Shown here one piece after another: positions 16,608-24,001 of a DNA stretch of 33,117 nt; positions within the stretch are counted from its first letter, which is position 1, and the number at the start of each line of letters is the position of its first letter. Under the pieces are notes generated by a model that did no database searches, was not told the DNA's origin, and saw nothing but the letters and a program-made list of their open reading frames with translations. A program made the translations under genes and the position numbers. Source of the stretch: Chitinophagales bacterium (GTDB taxonomy: Bacteria > Bacteroidota > Bacteroidia > Chitinophagales > Chitinophagaceae); assembly GCA_020636505.1 (NCBI GenBank), contig JACJXR010000012.1:1-33117 (forward strand), written 5' to 3'.

Positions 16608-18791
16608 ATGCGTTATTTGTTTCTACTGTTGGCTGTATGTATCGGCCAAGTTTCCCTTGCTCAACAAGGCGATAAGCTCATTACCCTTGATGACCTTTGG
16701 AAGAACAACACTTTTAAGATCGCATCCGTACCCGGTTTCAACGCCATGAAGGATGGACTAAGGTTCACAAAGCTGGAAAAAAAGGAGAAGCATCAGGAGA
16801 TAAACGTGTACAACCTTGCCAAAGGCGATATGTTGCAAACCATATTCAACAGCGAGGAGCAAAAGTTCAATGGCGAAGAGATACGTATATCGGGTTATGC
16901 ATTCAGTGAAGGTGAAACAAGGTTGTTGCTGTTTACAGAGCATGAGTCTGTTTACAGACGCTCCGCCAAATATATTGTTTACGTGTATGACATAGCATCT
17001 AAAGACCTTGTACGTTTGAGTGACGATAAGGTATTACATGCAACATTCTCTCCCGATGCAGGCAAGGTGGCATATGTGAAGGATAACAACTTATACTATA
17101 AAGAACTGGCGACAGGTAAAGAGGTAGCAGTGACCATAGACGGTAAGTGGAATCACATCATCAACGGTAATTGTGATTGGGTGTATGAAGAAGAGTTTGG
17201 TTTTACCCGCGCATTTCAATGGGCACCCGATGGAAGACATATAGCATATTATCGTTTCGACGAGTCAGGAGTGCCTGAGTATACATTACCTATTTATAAT
17301 GGCCTGTATCCTGAAAACTATACTTACAAATATCCCAAAGCAGGTGAACCGAACTCTGTTGTGGACATCAGGATATATAATCTTGAAAACAAGACCGCAG
17401 TTACCGTAAATACAGGGAAGGAAACCGATATATACATTCCTCGTATCAAATGGACCAAGGATGTAAGTAAGCTTTGTGTTTACAGATTGAATAGACATCA
17501 AAACAAACTGGAGCTGTTATTGGCAGATGCTACCGCGGGTACATCAAGTGTTATATACGAGGAGCAGAACAAGTACTATATTGACATCAATGACAACCTT
17601 GAGTTTCTCCCTGATGGGCATTCGTTCGTATTCACTTCTGAGCGTGACGGATACAATCATTTATATAATTGGGACTGGCGTAGTCAAAAGTTGACTCCCC
17701 TTACACCCGGTAAGTATGATATAGACAATATCGTAGGTGTGGATGACAAGCGCAAATTGGTATACTATACTGCAGCTGAAAACTCTCCGTTGGAAAGAAA
17801 GCTGTATTCAATTCGTTGGAACGGTTCGAGAAAGAAACTGCTTACACCTGAAAACGGAACGCACAGTATCACCAAGATAGAAGGGTACAACTACTTCCTT
17901 GATCAATATTCCTCTTTGGGCGAAGCTCCTGTATATTACTTAAGAGATAACAACGGTAAGAAAGTACGTACGCTCGAAGACAACCTGAAGTTTGCACTAA
18001 AGGTGCAAGAGTATGCTTTGGGTAAGTTGCAATTCAAGAATTTTGAAAGCGCAGATGGTGTTCTGCTCAATGGATACATGATAACTCCTCCAAACTTCAA
18101 TGAAAACGAGAAACACCCCGTATTGATGTTCCAGTACAGTGGTCCCGGTTCTCAGCAGGTGATGGATAGGTTCCCGTTGGGCAATTACTTCTGGCATCAG
18201 ATGTTGGCACAGAAGGGATACATTATAGTATGTGTAGATGGTACAGGAACAGGTATGCGTGGCGAAGAGTTCAAAAAGAAAACTTACTTGCAATTGGGTA
18301 AGTTGGAAAGCGACGATCAGATAGCTGTTGCAAAACAACTCGGTCAACTGAAATATGTGGACAAAGACCGTATAGGTATTTGGGGATGGAGCTATGGAGG
18401 CTTCATGAGCAGTACCTGTTTGTTCAAAGGTGATGGTGTGTTCAAAACAGCAATAGCTGTTGCTCCTGTAAGCAACTGGAGGTATTATGACAATATCTAC
18501 ACAGAGCGTTATATGCGTACTCCTGAAGAGAACAAAGATGGCTATGACAACAACGCTCCTGAAAAGATGGCCAAGGATATGAAGGATGATTGCAAGTTCT
18601 TATTGATTCACGGTACAGCTGATGATAATGTGCATTTCCAAAATGCAGTGATGTTGACTGAGGCATTGATACGCGCCAATAAGGAATTTGACGGTGAATA
18701 CTATCCTGACAAACATCATGGCATATCAGGCGGTAACACACGTTACCATCTATATAATAGGATGACGAATTTCATTCTGAACAACCTTTAG
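16608..18791 (+). CDS. Dipeptidyl peptidase IV (S9 family)
   Basis: A 727-residue exported serine peptidase that cuts Xaa-Pro/Ala dipeptides from peptide N-termini. A signal peptide of about 18 residues ends at SLAQ. A beta-propeller (about 60-490) carries the substrate amino-terminus motif WVYEEEF (Glu195, Glu196), which is diagnostic for true DPP4. The alpha/beta hydrolase domain (about 500-727) has the full triad: Ser595 in GWSYGG, Asp672 in HGTADDNVH, and His704 in KHHGI. The match to human DPP4 around VAPVSNWRYYDNIYTERYM is striking. It heads a + strand unit with the BrkB-like gene 14 bases downstream. The likely site is the periplasm, in peptide nutrition. Confidence 0.96.
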   Translation: MRYLFLLLAVCIGQVSLAQQGDKLITLDDLWKNNTFKIASVPGFNAMKDGLRFTKLEKKEKHQEINVYNLAKGDMLQTIFNSEEQKFNGEEIRISGYAFSEGETRLLLFTEHESVYRRSAKYIVYVYDIASKDLVRLSDDKVLHATFSPDAGKVAYVKDNNLYYKELATGKEVAVTIDGKWNHIINGNCDWVYEEEFGFTRAFQWAPDGRHIAYYRFDESGVPEYTLPIYNGLYPENYTYKYPKAGEPNSVVDIRIYNLENKTAVTVNTGKETDIYIPRIKWTKDVSKLCVYRLNRHQNKLELLLADATAGTSSVIYEEQNKYYIDINDNLEFLPDGHSFVFTSERDGYNHLYNWDWRSQKLTPLTPGKYDIDNIVGVDDKRKLVYYTAAENSPLERKLYSIRWNGSRKKLLTPENGTHSITKIEGYNYFLDQYSSLGEAPVYYLRDNNGKKVRTLEDNLKFALKVQEYALGKLQFKNFESADGVLLNGYMITPPNFNENEKHPVLMFQYSGPGSQQVMDRFPLGNYFWHQMLAQKGYIIVCVDGTGTGMRGEEFKKKTYLQLGKLESDDQIAVAKQLGQLKYVDKDRIGIWGWSYGGFMSSTCLFKGDGVFKTAIAVAPVSNWRYYDNIYTERYMRTPEENKDGYDNNAPEKMAKDMKDDCKFLLIHGTADDNVHFQNAVMLTEALIRANKEFDGEYYPDKHHGISGGNTRYHLYNRMTNFILNNL

Positions 18792-18805
18792 GTTTACTTT
18801 GTGGT

Positions 18806-19738
18806 ATGACAAGAGTCGGTAAGGCTATACTCAACTCGAGACCTGTTCGTTTGCTATTCGATATTGCAAAGCGGATAAAGCTTCCCGGTCCTGATAACTT
18901 GTCCTTGTACGAAATAGGTTGGTTCTTTGTTCGTGAACTTAATACGCAAATTTTTGACCGCTGTGCAGCTGTCACCTACAACTTTGTGATGGCGATACCG
19001 CCCACCTTGTTGGTGCTGTTTTCTTTGGTTCCATATCTGCCGCTTGATGGTGTACAAGATGCCATCTTGGATGCACTTAAACTTGTTGCTCATAACGAAA
19101 AGATGTATGACAGTATCAGTACTGTGATACTTGACTTTATGAACAATGAGAGAGGAGGAGTGCTATCGTCAGGTATCTTATTGACATTGTTGTTCTCCTC
19201 CAATGGAATAATGGCTTTGCTCAGAAGCTTTGAACGACGTCACCTTTCTGTATATGTGGAGCGGCATTGGTTGTACGAGCGCTGGAAGGCTGTTCAGCTT
19301 ACGGTGCTGTTGCTTGTAGTAGCTTTGTTGAGCATTGTGGTGATCATCATTCAAACTCGAGTGGTTGATGAGATTTTGCTCAATATATTCAACAATGTGA
19401 TAGTCATCAAGATAGTCAGTCTGTTGGTGGTGGTACTCATCATATTTACCGCGATAGCCATTATATACAGGTTTGGTCCATCACTAAGTCAAAGAGTAAA
19501 ATTCGTATCACCCGGTGCTATTGTCGCCACCATACTTTCCGTGCTTACATCGGCAGGCTTCTTCTTTATGGTGGACAATTTCATCCACTACAACAAAGTA
19601 TATGGCTCCATCGGAACATTGATGGCCTTTATGGTATGGATATGGCTGAACACATTGGTGATACTCATCGGATATGACCTTAATTTAAGTGTGGTCTTGG
19701 TAAAAGAATCCAGAGAAGAGGAAAATGCAGAAGCCTAA
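18806..19738 (+). CDS. YihY/BrkB-family membrane protein
   Basis: A 310-residue inner-membrane protein. About six hydrophobic helices are visible from residue 55 onward (for example VTYNFVMAIPPTLLVLFSLVPYLP, VQLTVLLLVVALLSIVVIII, IVSLLVVVLIIFTAIAIIY, IGTLMAFMVWIWLNTLVILIGYDLN). The family signature runs across 'FDRCAAVTYNFVMAIPP' and 'FGPSLSQRVKFVSPGAIVATIL ... YNKVYGSIGTLMAFMVWIW'. It was once mis-labelled ribonuclease BN; its function is not settled (transport and envelope roles have been proposed). It begins 14 bases after the DPP4 stop, and its end overlaps the next gene by 14 bases, so translational coupling is likely. Confidence 0.92.
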   Translation: MTRVGKAILNSRPVRLLFDIAKRIKLPGPDNLSLYEIGWFFVRELNTQIFDRCAAVTYNFVMAIPPTLLVLFSLVPYLPLDGVQDAILDALKLVAHNEKMYDSISTVILDFMNNERGGVLSSGILLTLLFSSNGIMALLRSFERRHLSVYVERHWLYERWKAVQLTVLLLVVALLSIVVIIIQTRVVDEILLNIFNNVIVIKIVSLLVVVLIIFTAIAIIYRFGPSLSQRVKFVSPGAIVATILSVLTSAGFFFMVDNFIHYNKVYGSIGTLMAFMVWIWLNTLVILIGYDLNLSVVLVKESREEENAEA

Positions 19739-21092
19739 TATCATATCAGCTGTTGCACTTGTTGCTTTGTTTGCACAAGGTTGTGGTGACGGTATCCCTC
19801 GCGAAGTGAACTTTACGGAGCATGTTGCTCCCATCATTTATAAGAACTGTACAGAATGCCACAGGCCTGAAGGTATCGGGCATTTCGACATCATCACCTA
19901 TCAGGATGCGAAACGTTATGCTTCGGGTATGGCCTTTGCCGCCAAAGAAGGTATGATGCCTCCTTGGCCTGCCGACCCTCACTACACGTCGTTTGTAGGT
20001 GAACGCATAATGAGTAAGCGCGACATTCAGATATTGGAGAAGTGGGTGAAAGACGGGCTTAAGGAAGGACCTCAAGACAAGATGCCCTCATTGCCTGATT
20101 ACAAACCCAACTACCTTGCGGGCAAACCTGATGTAACCATTCCTGTGAAGCCGATATTTCTTGAAGCAAATGGTTTTGATAAGTTCCTTATAGTGAAAGT
20201 GCCTTTTGAGTTGCCTCAAGATACTTTTGCCAGTCTTGTGGAGTTCATACCCGGTAAGAACAATCTCGTACACCATGTGAACGGTGATATGGTGATATAC
20301 GATGACAGTAGAAAGGAGAACGTGTTTGAAGGAGAGTATGTAACCAATATGGTGCATGACAGTACCATACGCATGGCATTTGAAAAGCTTGGTTTGCCTA
20401 ATGATGACGGCACTTATCCCGCATTGCAAAAATCTGTTGTGAACTACCTGCCCGGTGCATATGGGCAAAAGTATCCGCAGGGACTGGGAGGATATAGGTT
20501 GCCTAAGAAAGGCGCCTTTTTGCTGAACGACCTGCATTATGGGTTTACAAGTGACGAAGCGGTATGGGACAGTTCGTATATCAACATCTACTACTCCAAG
20601 GAGCCACCTAAGCGTCCTGTACAAGAGTTTCAATTGGGTACATTGGGTGTTTCTCCCGTAGAGCCCGACCTAATCATACAGCCTAATACAGTCAAAAAGG
20701 TATACAGTAAACTGAAGATACCTGAGGATATTTCCATAATGACAGTGAACCCCCATATGCACTTGTTGGGTAAGAGCTTTAAAGCATATGCCTTAACACC
20801 CGAAGGCGATACCATCAGGCTTGTATCCATACCTAAGTGGGATTTTCATTGGCAGTATTTCTACACCTTCAAAAAGATGCTGAAGATACCGAAGGGTAGT
20901 ACCATTGTGGCCGAGGGGGTGTATGACAATACGCGTAAGAACTTGAACAATCCATTCAGCCCACCAAGATTGATAAAGGATAATGACGGCAGCATGCGTG
21001 CTACGGACGAGATGTTCCAGTTTATCGTCACATATGTGATGTATGAACAGGGTGATGAGGACATCAGCCTCGATGTGAGCAATAAGGACTAA
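19725..21092 (+). CDS. Heme-c / copper type II (PHM-like) monooxygenase lipoprotein
   Basis: A 455-residue lipoprotein (lipobox AQGC, Cys20). A heme-c motif CTECH (42-46) is followed by MMPPWPADP, a hallmark of this cytochrome-type domain (about 30-130). The rest resembles the two beta-sandwich domains of peptidylglycine alpha-hydroxylating monooxygenase, with every copper ligand readable: His183-His184 (LVHHVNG) and His271 (LHYGFTS) for CuH; His344 and His346 (NPHMHLLG) and Met430 (DEMFQF) for CuM. It is therefore probably an envelope copper monooxygenase fed electrons through its own heme; the substrate is unknown. Its start overlaps the BrkB-like gene by 14 bases, and a redoxin-family gene follows after 73 bases. 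Many relatives known to me fuse a redoxin domain to this architecture, here split into two genes. Confidence 0.85.
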   Translation: MQKPNIISAVALVALFAQGCGDGIPREVNFTEHVAPIIYKNCTECHRPEGIGHFDIITYQDAKRYASGMAFAAKEGMMPPWPADPHYTSFVGERIMSKRDIQILEKWVKDGLKEGPQDKMPSLPDYKPNYLAGKPDVTIPVKPIFLEANGFDKFLIVKVPFELPQDTFASLVEFIPGKNNLVHHVNGDMVIYDDSRKENVFEGEYVTNMVHDSTIRMAFEKLGLPNDDGTYPALQKSVVNYLPGAYGQKYPQGLGGYRLPKKGAFLLNDLHYGFTSDEAVWDSSYINIYYSKEPPKRPVQEFQLGTLGVSPVEPDLIIQPNTVKKVYSKLKIPEDISIMTVNPHMHLLGKSFKAYALTPEGDTIRLVSIPKWDFHWQYFYTFKKMLKIPKGSTIVAEGVYDNTRKNLNNPFSPPRLIKDNDGSMRATDEMFQFIVTYVMYEQGDEDISLDVSNKD

Positions 21093-21165
21093 TATTAACA
21101 TCTACATTGGCTTCTCTACCTTAACTTTAGTGTCGTAACAAGAGTAAACAAGTAAAACGATATCT

Positions 21166-21774
21166 ATGAACAAACTATTTTCACTTGCTTTGGCGGTGTG
21201 TGTTTCAGCCACTGCATTTGCACAAAACAAAATTGAGAGCATTGCGATAGGTAGCGATATACCGATGGTAGGCACAAGTATGAAAGCCGCCGACGGGAAT
21301 GATGTATCGCTAAATGATATTAAGACCGATAACGGACTGCTGGTGATGTTCTCTTGCAATACCTGCCCTTATGTGATAAAGAGCCAAGCACGTACCAAAG
21401 AGATGATGGCTTATGCGCAAGAGAAGGGTATAGGCATGATAGTAATCAACTCCAACGAAGCAAAGCGCGATGGAGACGACTCTCCCAAAGCCATGGCTAA
21501 ATATGCTAAGGCCGAAGGGTATAACGTTCCTTATGCGATAGACGAAAAGTCTCAATTGGCTGATGCATTCGGTGCAAGCCGTACTCCTGAGGTGTTCTTA
21601 TTTGACGGTAACGGAAAGCTGATGTACAAGGGCGCAATGGAAGACAATCCTGCGAACCCCGGTGATTCGGAAAACATGTACTTGAAAGATGCGATAGATA
21701 AGATGATGATGGGTGCTGGTCCTGACCCGAATACTACCAAGTCCATCGGTTGCAGTATCAAGCGTGCATCATAA
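21166..21774 (+). CDS. Exported thioredoxin-family (redoxin) protein
   Basis: A 202-residue protein with a signal peptide ending at AFAQ (about residue 20). The thioredoxin fold carries the active site SCNTCPYV (Cys64, Cys67), a cis-proline in SRTPEVFLFD, and a third cysteine near the end in IGCSIKR (Cys196). The latter is typical of the 'GCxIKW' redoxin subfamily associated with copper/cytochrome monooxygenases. It probably keeps thiols or copper ligands reduced in the periplasm, which is inference from its neighbour. It may be the last gene of the DPP4 operon or have its own promoter in the 73-base gap. It ends at a terminator shared with recA. Confidence 0.88.
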   Translation: MNKLFSLALAVCVSATAFAQNKIESIAIGSDIPMVGTSMKAADGNDVSLNDIKTDNGLLVMFSCNTCPYVIKSQARTKEMMAYAQEKGIGMIVINSNEAKRDGDDSPKAMAKYAKAEGYNVPYAIDEKSQLADAFGASRTPEVFLFDGNGKLMYKGAMEDNPANPGDSENMYLKDAIDKMMMGAGPDPNTTKSIGCSIKRAS

Positions 21775-21798
21775 CAAACGAACTTGAATGATATAAAA

Positions 21799-21825
21799 AG
21801 GCCCCGCTGTTGCGGGGCTTTCTTT
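21799..21825. terminator. Bidirectional terminator between the redoxin gene and recA
   Basis: A stem GCCCCGC/GCGGGGC with loop TGTT, an A-run on the left and TTTCTTT on the right. It serves both convergent genes. Confidence 0.93.
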
Positions 21826-21828
21826 ATG

Positions 21829-22851
21829 TTATGCTTTCTCTTTGGCAGGTGCTTTTTGCTCCTCGGGCTGTAATGCCGCTCTTATTTGTCCTTCGATATC
21901 ATCCATCAGTTCAGGATTGTCGAGGAAGAATTGCTTCACCGCCTCGCGTCCTTGTCCGAGTTTGGTATCGCCGTAGCTGAACCATGAGCCGCTCTTGTTG
22001 AGTATGCCCAAGTCTACACCCATATCTATTATCTCACCAACCTTGCTGATGCCTGCACCGTATATGATGTCGAACTCCACAGTACGGAATGGAGGAGCTA
22101 CTTTGTTCTTCACGACCTTCACCCTTGTGCGGTTACCACTGGCCACATCGCCGTCTTTTATCTGGCTGATACGACGGATGTCCAAACGTACCGAAGCGTA
22201 GAACTTCAATGCGTTACCACCCGTTGTGGTTTCGGGGTTGCCGAACATCACACCTATCTTCTCACGAAGTTGGTTGATGAATATACAGCTACAACCTGTA
22301 CGGTTGATGGTGGCGGTGAGCTTACGCAATGCCTGGCTCATCAATCTTGCTTGAAGGCCCATTTTGCTGTCGCCCATTTCGCCTTCCAATTCTCCTTTTG
22401 GAACCAATGCCGCCACAGAGTCAATTACTACAACATCCAGTGCGCCTGATGATATCAACCTGTCGGCTATCTCCAATGCTTGCTCACCGTAGTCTGGTTG
22501 AGAGATGATGAGGTTGTCTACGTCCACGCCCAGTTTGCGTGCATATTTGGCGTCGAAGGCATGCTCCGCATCTATGATGGCGCAAATGCCGCCTTTTTTC
22601 TGTGCTTCTGCGATGGTGTGTATCGCGATGGTTGTTTTACCTGATGATTCGGGACCGTATATTTCAATAACACGCCCGCGGGGGAAACCTCCCACGCCAA
22701 GCGCTACGTCCAAACCCAAAGAACCTGTGCTTATCGTGTCAATATTTGCCTGTTGCTTGTCGCCCAGCATCATTACCGAGCCCTTGCCATAATCCTTCTC
22801 GATCTTGTCCAGAGCGAGCTTAAGAACTTTCATTTTGTCGTCCGTTGCCAT
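21829..22851 (-). CDS. recA: Recombinase RecA
   Basis: A 340-residue recombinase that forms filaments on single-stranded DNA for homologous recombination and co-protease activity. Walker A is GPESSGKT (66-73), Walker B lies in LDVVVIDSVAALVP, the L1/L2 loops include GEMGDSKMGLQARLMSQALRKL and MFGNPETTTGGNALKFYASVRLDIRR, and the C-terminal tail is short and Lys/Glu-rich. No intein or interruption. The gene is alone on its transcript. A palindromic candidate operator overlaps its promoter, which suggests damage-inducible control. Confidence 0.98.
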   Translation of the reverse strand: MATDDKMKVLKLALDKIEKDYGKGSVMMLGDKQQANIDTISTGSLGLDVALGVGGFPRGRVIEIYGPESSGKTTIAIHTIAEAQKKGGICAIIDAEHAFDAKYARKLGVDVDNLIISQPDYGEQALEIADRLISSGALDVVVIDSVAALVPKGELEGEMGDSKMGLQARLMSQALRKLTATINRTGCSCIFINQLREKIGVMFGNPETTTGGNALKFYASVRLDIRRISQIKDGDVASGNRTRVKVVKNKVAPPFRTVEFDIIYGAGISKVGEIIDMGVDLGILNKSGSWFSYGDTKLGQGREAVKQFFLDNPELMDDIEGQIRAALQPEEQKAPAKEKA

Positions 22852-22890
22852 TGTATACTTGTTATGTGGTTATTGATGGTAATTTCAGGT

Positions 22891-22898
22891 CAAATATA
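22891..22898 (-). promoter_or_regulatory. Candidate -7 box of recA
   Basis: On the - strand this reads TATATTTG, a full match to TAnnTTTG, 39 bases before the recA ATG. No TTTG sits at the right distance upstream; palindromic half-sites occupy that position instead. Confidence 0.5.
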
Positions 22899-22936
22899 CA
22901 AATGTTTTAAACAAATGTGTACATTTGTACAAATAT
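22898..22936. promoter_or_regulatory. Clustered ACAAATGT half-sites over the recA promoter (possible SOS operator)
   Basis: ACAAATGT occurs at 22898 and 22911, its inverse ACATTTGT at 22921, and a variant ACAAATAT at 22929. The middle two form an 18-base palindrome, ACAAATGTGTACATTTGT (22911-22928). These overlap the expected -33 and spacer of the recA promoter, as a repressor site would. That the binder is a LexA-type repressor is inference. Confidence 0.5.
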
Positions 22937-22993
22937 TTTTTGCGTTTGTGCAAGAATATCGGGTTTGACCGTTGTAAAATAAAGGATTTTTCA

Positions 22994-23108
22994 GCCTCGC
23001 CGAGGCAGATTTTATGCACAATCCACACTAAGTATGTCATGCTGAACTCGATTCAGCATCTAGAGTAATAAGTGTTTGGCTAGACCCTGAATCAAGTTCA
23101 GGGTGACC
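22994..23108. repeat. REP-like palindromic element
   Basis: A small hairpin GCCTC-GCC-GAGGC (22994-23006) is followed by two related hairpins: TGCTGAA-ctcga-TTCAGCA (23040-23058) and CCCTGAA-tcaag-TTCAGGG (23085-23103). The second is close to an inverted copy of the first. The sequences 'GTCATGCTGAACTCG' and 'GTTCAGGGTGAC' are widely dispersed bacterial intergenic repeats (from memory). Together they look like a two-unit REP/BIME element. Confidence 0.7.
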
Positions 23109-23121
23109 GTAGCGTGGCATT

Positions 23122-23149
23122 TGTATCGCTTGTATCGGGAGTGATACAG
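23122..23149 (+). repeat. GTATCG-family intergenic repeat, copy 1
   Basis: A 28-base unit, TGTATCG-CT-TGTATC then GGGA then GTGATACAG. It ends exactly one base before the stop codon of the minus-strand 221-residue gene. Related copies lie at 23857, 23973, 25265 and 26427. Confidence 0.75.
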
Positions 23150-23815
23150 TTATTTTTTATTCAAAGAGTTCAAGCGTTGATACTCCTTGCATATATGATA
23201 ACCATCTTTATAGTGTACTTCTATAAAATCGAGCTCGTCTTTTTCATTTGCATAAGCCATAAAGAATAACAGTTGTCCCGGAGAGCCTCCTGGTAATGTA
23301 TGAGAACAAACAGTATTTTTCTCGAAAAAACAGCTGAAATTCTCTTGAATAGTCATTACAACTCCTCGGTGTCCTTGGTTTAAGGTATTGTTTGGTAAAG
23401 GACATGTAAAATATACTGCGAGTGATTCTGTACTTGGATCGTCTATTAAATTGTTAGTTATTGAGTCATAGAATTGCTCTAAGGTTGCAATAGTTACATT
23501 CGATGGGTCGGGTACTTTCATAATAACAGCATAGCATAAGAAACCTTTTCGTTTGCCTAAGAACTGCTTTAAGCTAAGAAGCTTAATTACATTACCTCCT
23601 TGTGACTTGGCTCTTGATGCAAGCTCTTTTGTTAATGCTGATATATTAGCGTCCTTTTCTTTGTATGGTAGTTTGTAAGTAATAAGGGATATGTGTTTAG
23701 CGCCTAGTATTTCTTCATCGGCAGAAAGTAGGTTAATACCATTTTCGGGATAGTATTTTGCATATAAATGAATTGAGAAAAAACACAATAGAGTAAGGAG
23801 TATAATTCTTTTCAT
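23150..23815 (-). CDS. Exported protein of unknown function
   Basis: A 221-residue protein with a Sec signal peptide (1-19, ending LYA). The middle part, with YKLPYKEKDANISALTKELASRAKSQ followed by GGNVIKLL, resembles the 'A-x-x-x-GGNxIxL' helix-strand unit of small envelope stress lipoproteins, but the match is weak. The C-terminal half has three cysteines (SCFF, VCSH, HICK) and a polar tail ending KK. I do not recognise a family. The gene is noticeably AT-rich compared with recA, sits between palindromic repeats on both sides, and is likely accessory. It is on the same strand as the 400-residue DUF3987-like gene, 186 bases away. Confidence 0.6.
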   Translation of the reverse strand: MKRIILLTLLCFFSIHLYAKYYPENGINLLSADEEILGAKHISLITYKLPYKEKDANISALTKELASRAKSQGGNVIKLLSLKQFLGKRKGFLCYAVIMKVPDPSNVTIATLEQFYDSITNNLIDDPSTESLAVYFTCPLPNNTLNQGHRGVVMTIQENFSCFFEKNTVCSHTLPGGSPGQLLFFMAYANEKDELDFIEVHYKDGYHICKEYQRLNSLNKK

Positions 23816-23856
23816 GTTACAGATATGTTCTTACAAATTAGTCAAAACATTTTACT

Positions 23857-23885
23857 TGTATCACCCTCCGATACATTCGATACAG
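23857..23885 (-). repeat. GTATCG-family intergenic repeat, copy 2
   Basis: Read on the - strand: TGTATCG-AA-TGTATC, GGAGG, GTGATACA. It is in direct orientation with copy 3, which lies 116 bases away. Confidence 0.75.
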
Positions 23886-23924
23886 AACACAGCCTGTACG
23901 CACCGCCTCGTAAACACGTTCTGA

Positions 23925-23951
23925 CGAGACTGCTTCGTTCCTCGCAGTGAC
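23925..23951 (-). repeat. REP-like 'GTCACTGCGAGGAACGAAGC' element
   Basis: On the - strand this starts GTCACTGCGAGGAACGAAGC and ends AGTCTCG, which closely matches a palindromic repeat I know from intergenic regions of many bacterial genomes. CTGC/GCAG ends can pair. Confidence 0.65.
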
Positions 23952-23972
23952 ACGAGTAGGAGTATAGTACTA

Positions 23973-24001
23973 CTGTATCACTCCGCGATACATTCGATAC
24001 A
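23973..24001 (-). repeat. GTATCG-family intergenic repeat, copy 3
   Basis: Read on the - strand: TGTATCG-AA-TGTATC, GCGGA, GTGATACAG. It directly abuts the TAG stop codon (24002-24004) of the 400-residue gene. Confidence 0.75.

Noticed and set aside
20088..20633. Minus-strand 181-codon open frame
   Set aside because: It is antisense to the heme/copper lipoprotein, whose ligands and motifs are clear. It looks like a codon-bias shadow.
22852..23149. Small RNA or riboswitch in the gap downstream of the accessory gene
   Set aside because: The hairpins match REP-like repeats, and no promoter plus terminator pair frames them.
23857..24001. CRISPR array suggested by repeated GTATCAC...GATACATTCGATAC units
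   Set aside because: Only two direct copies 116 bases apart, with others kilobases away and inverted. There is no regular spacing, no spacers and no cas genes.
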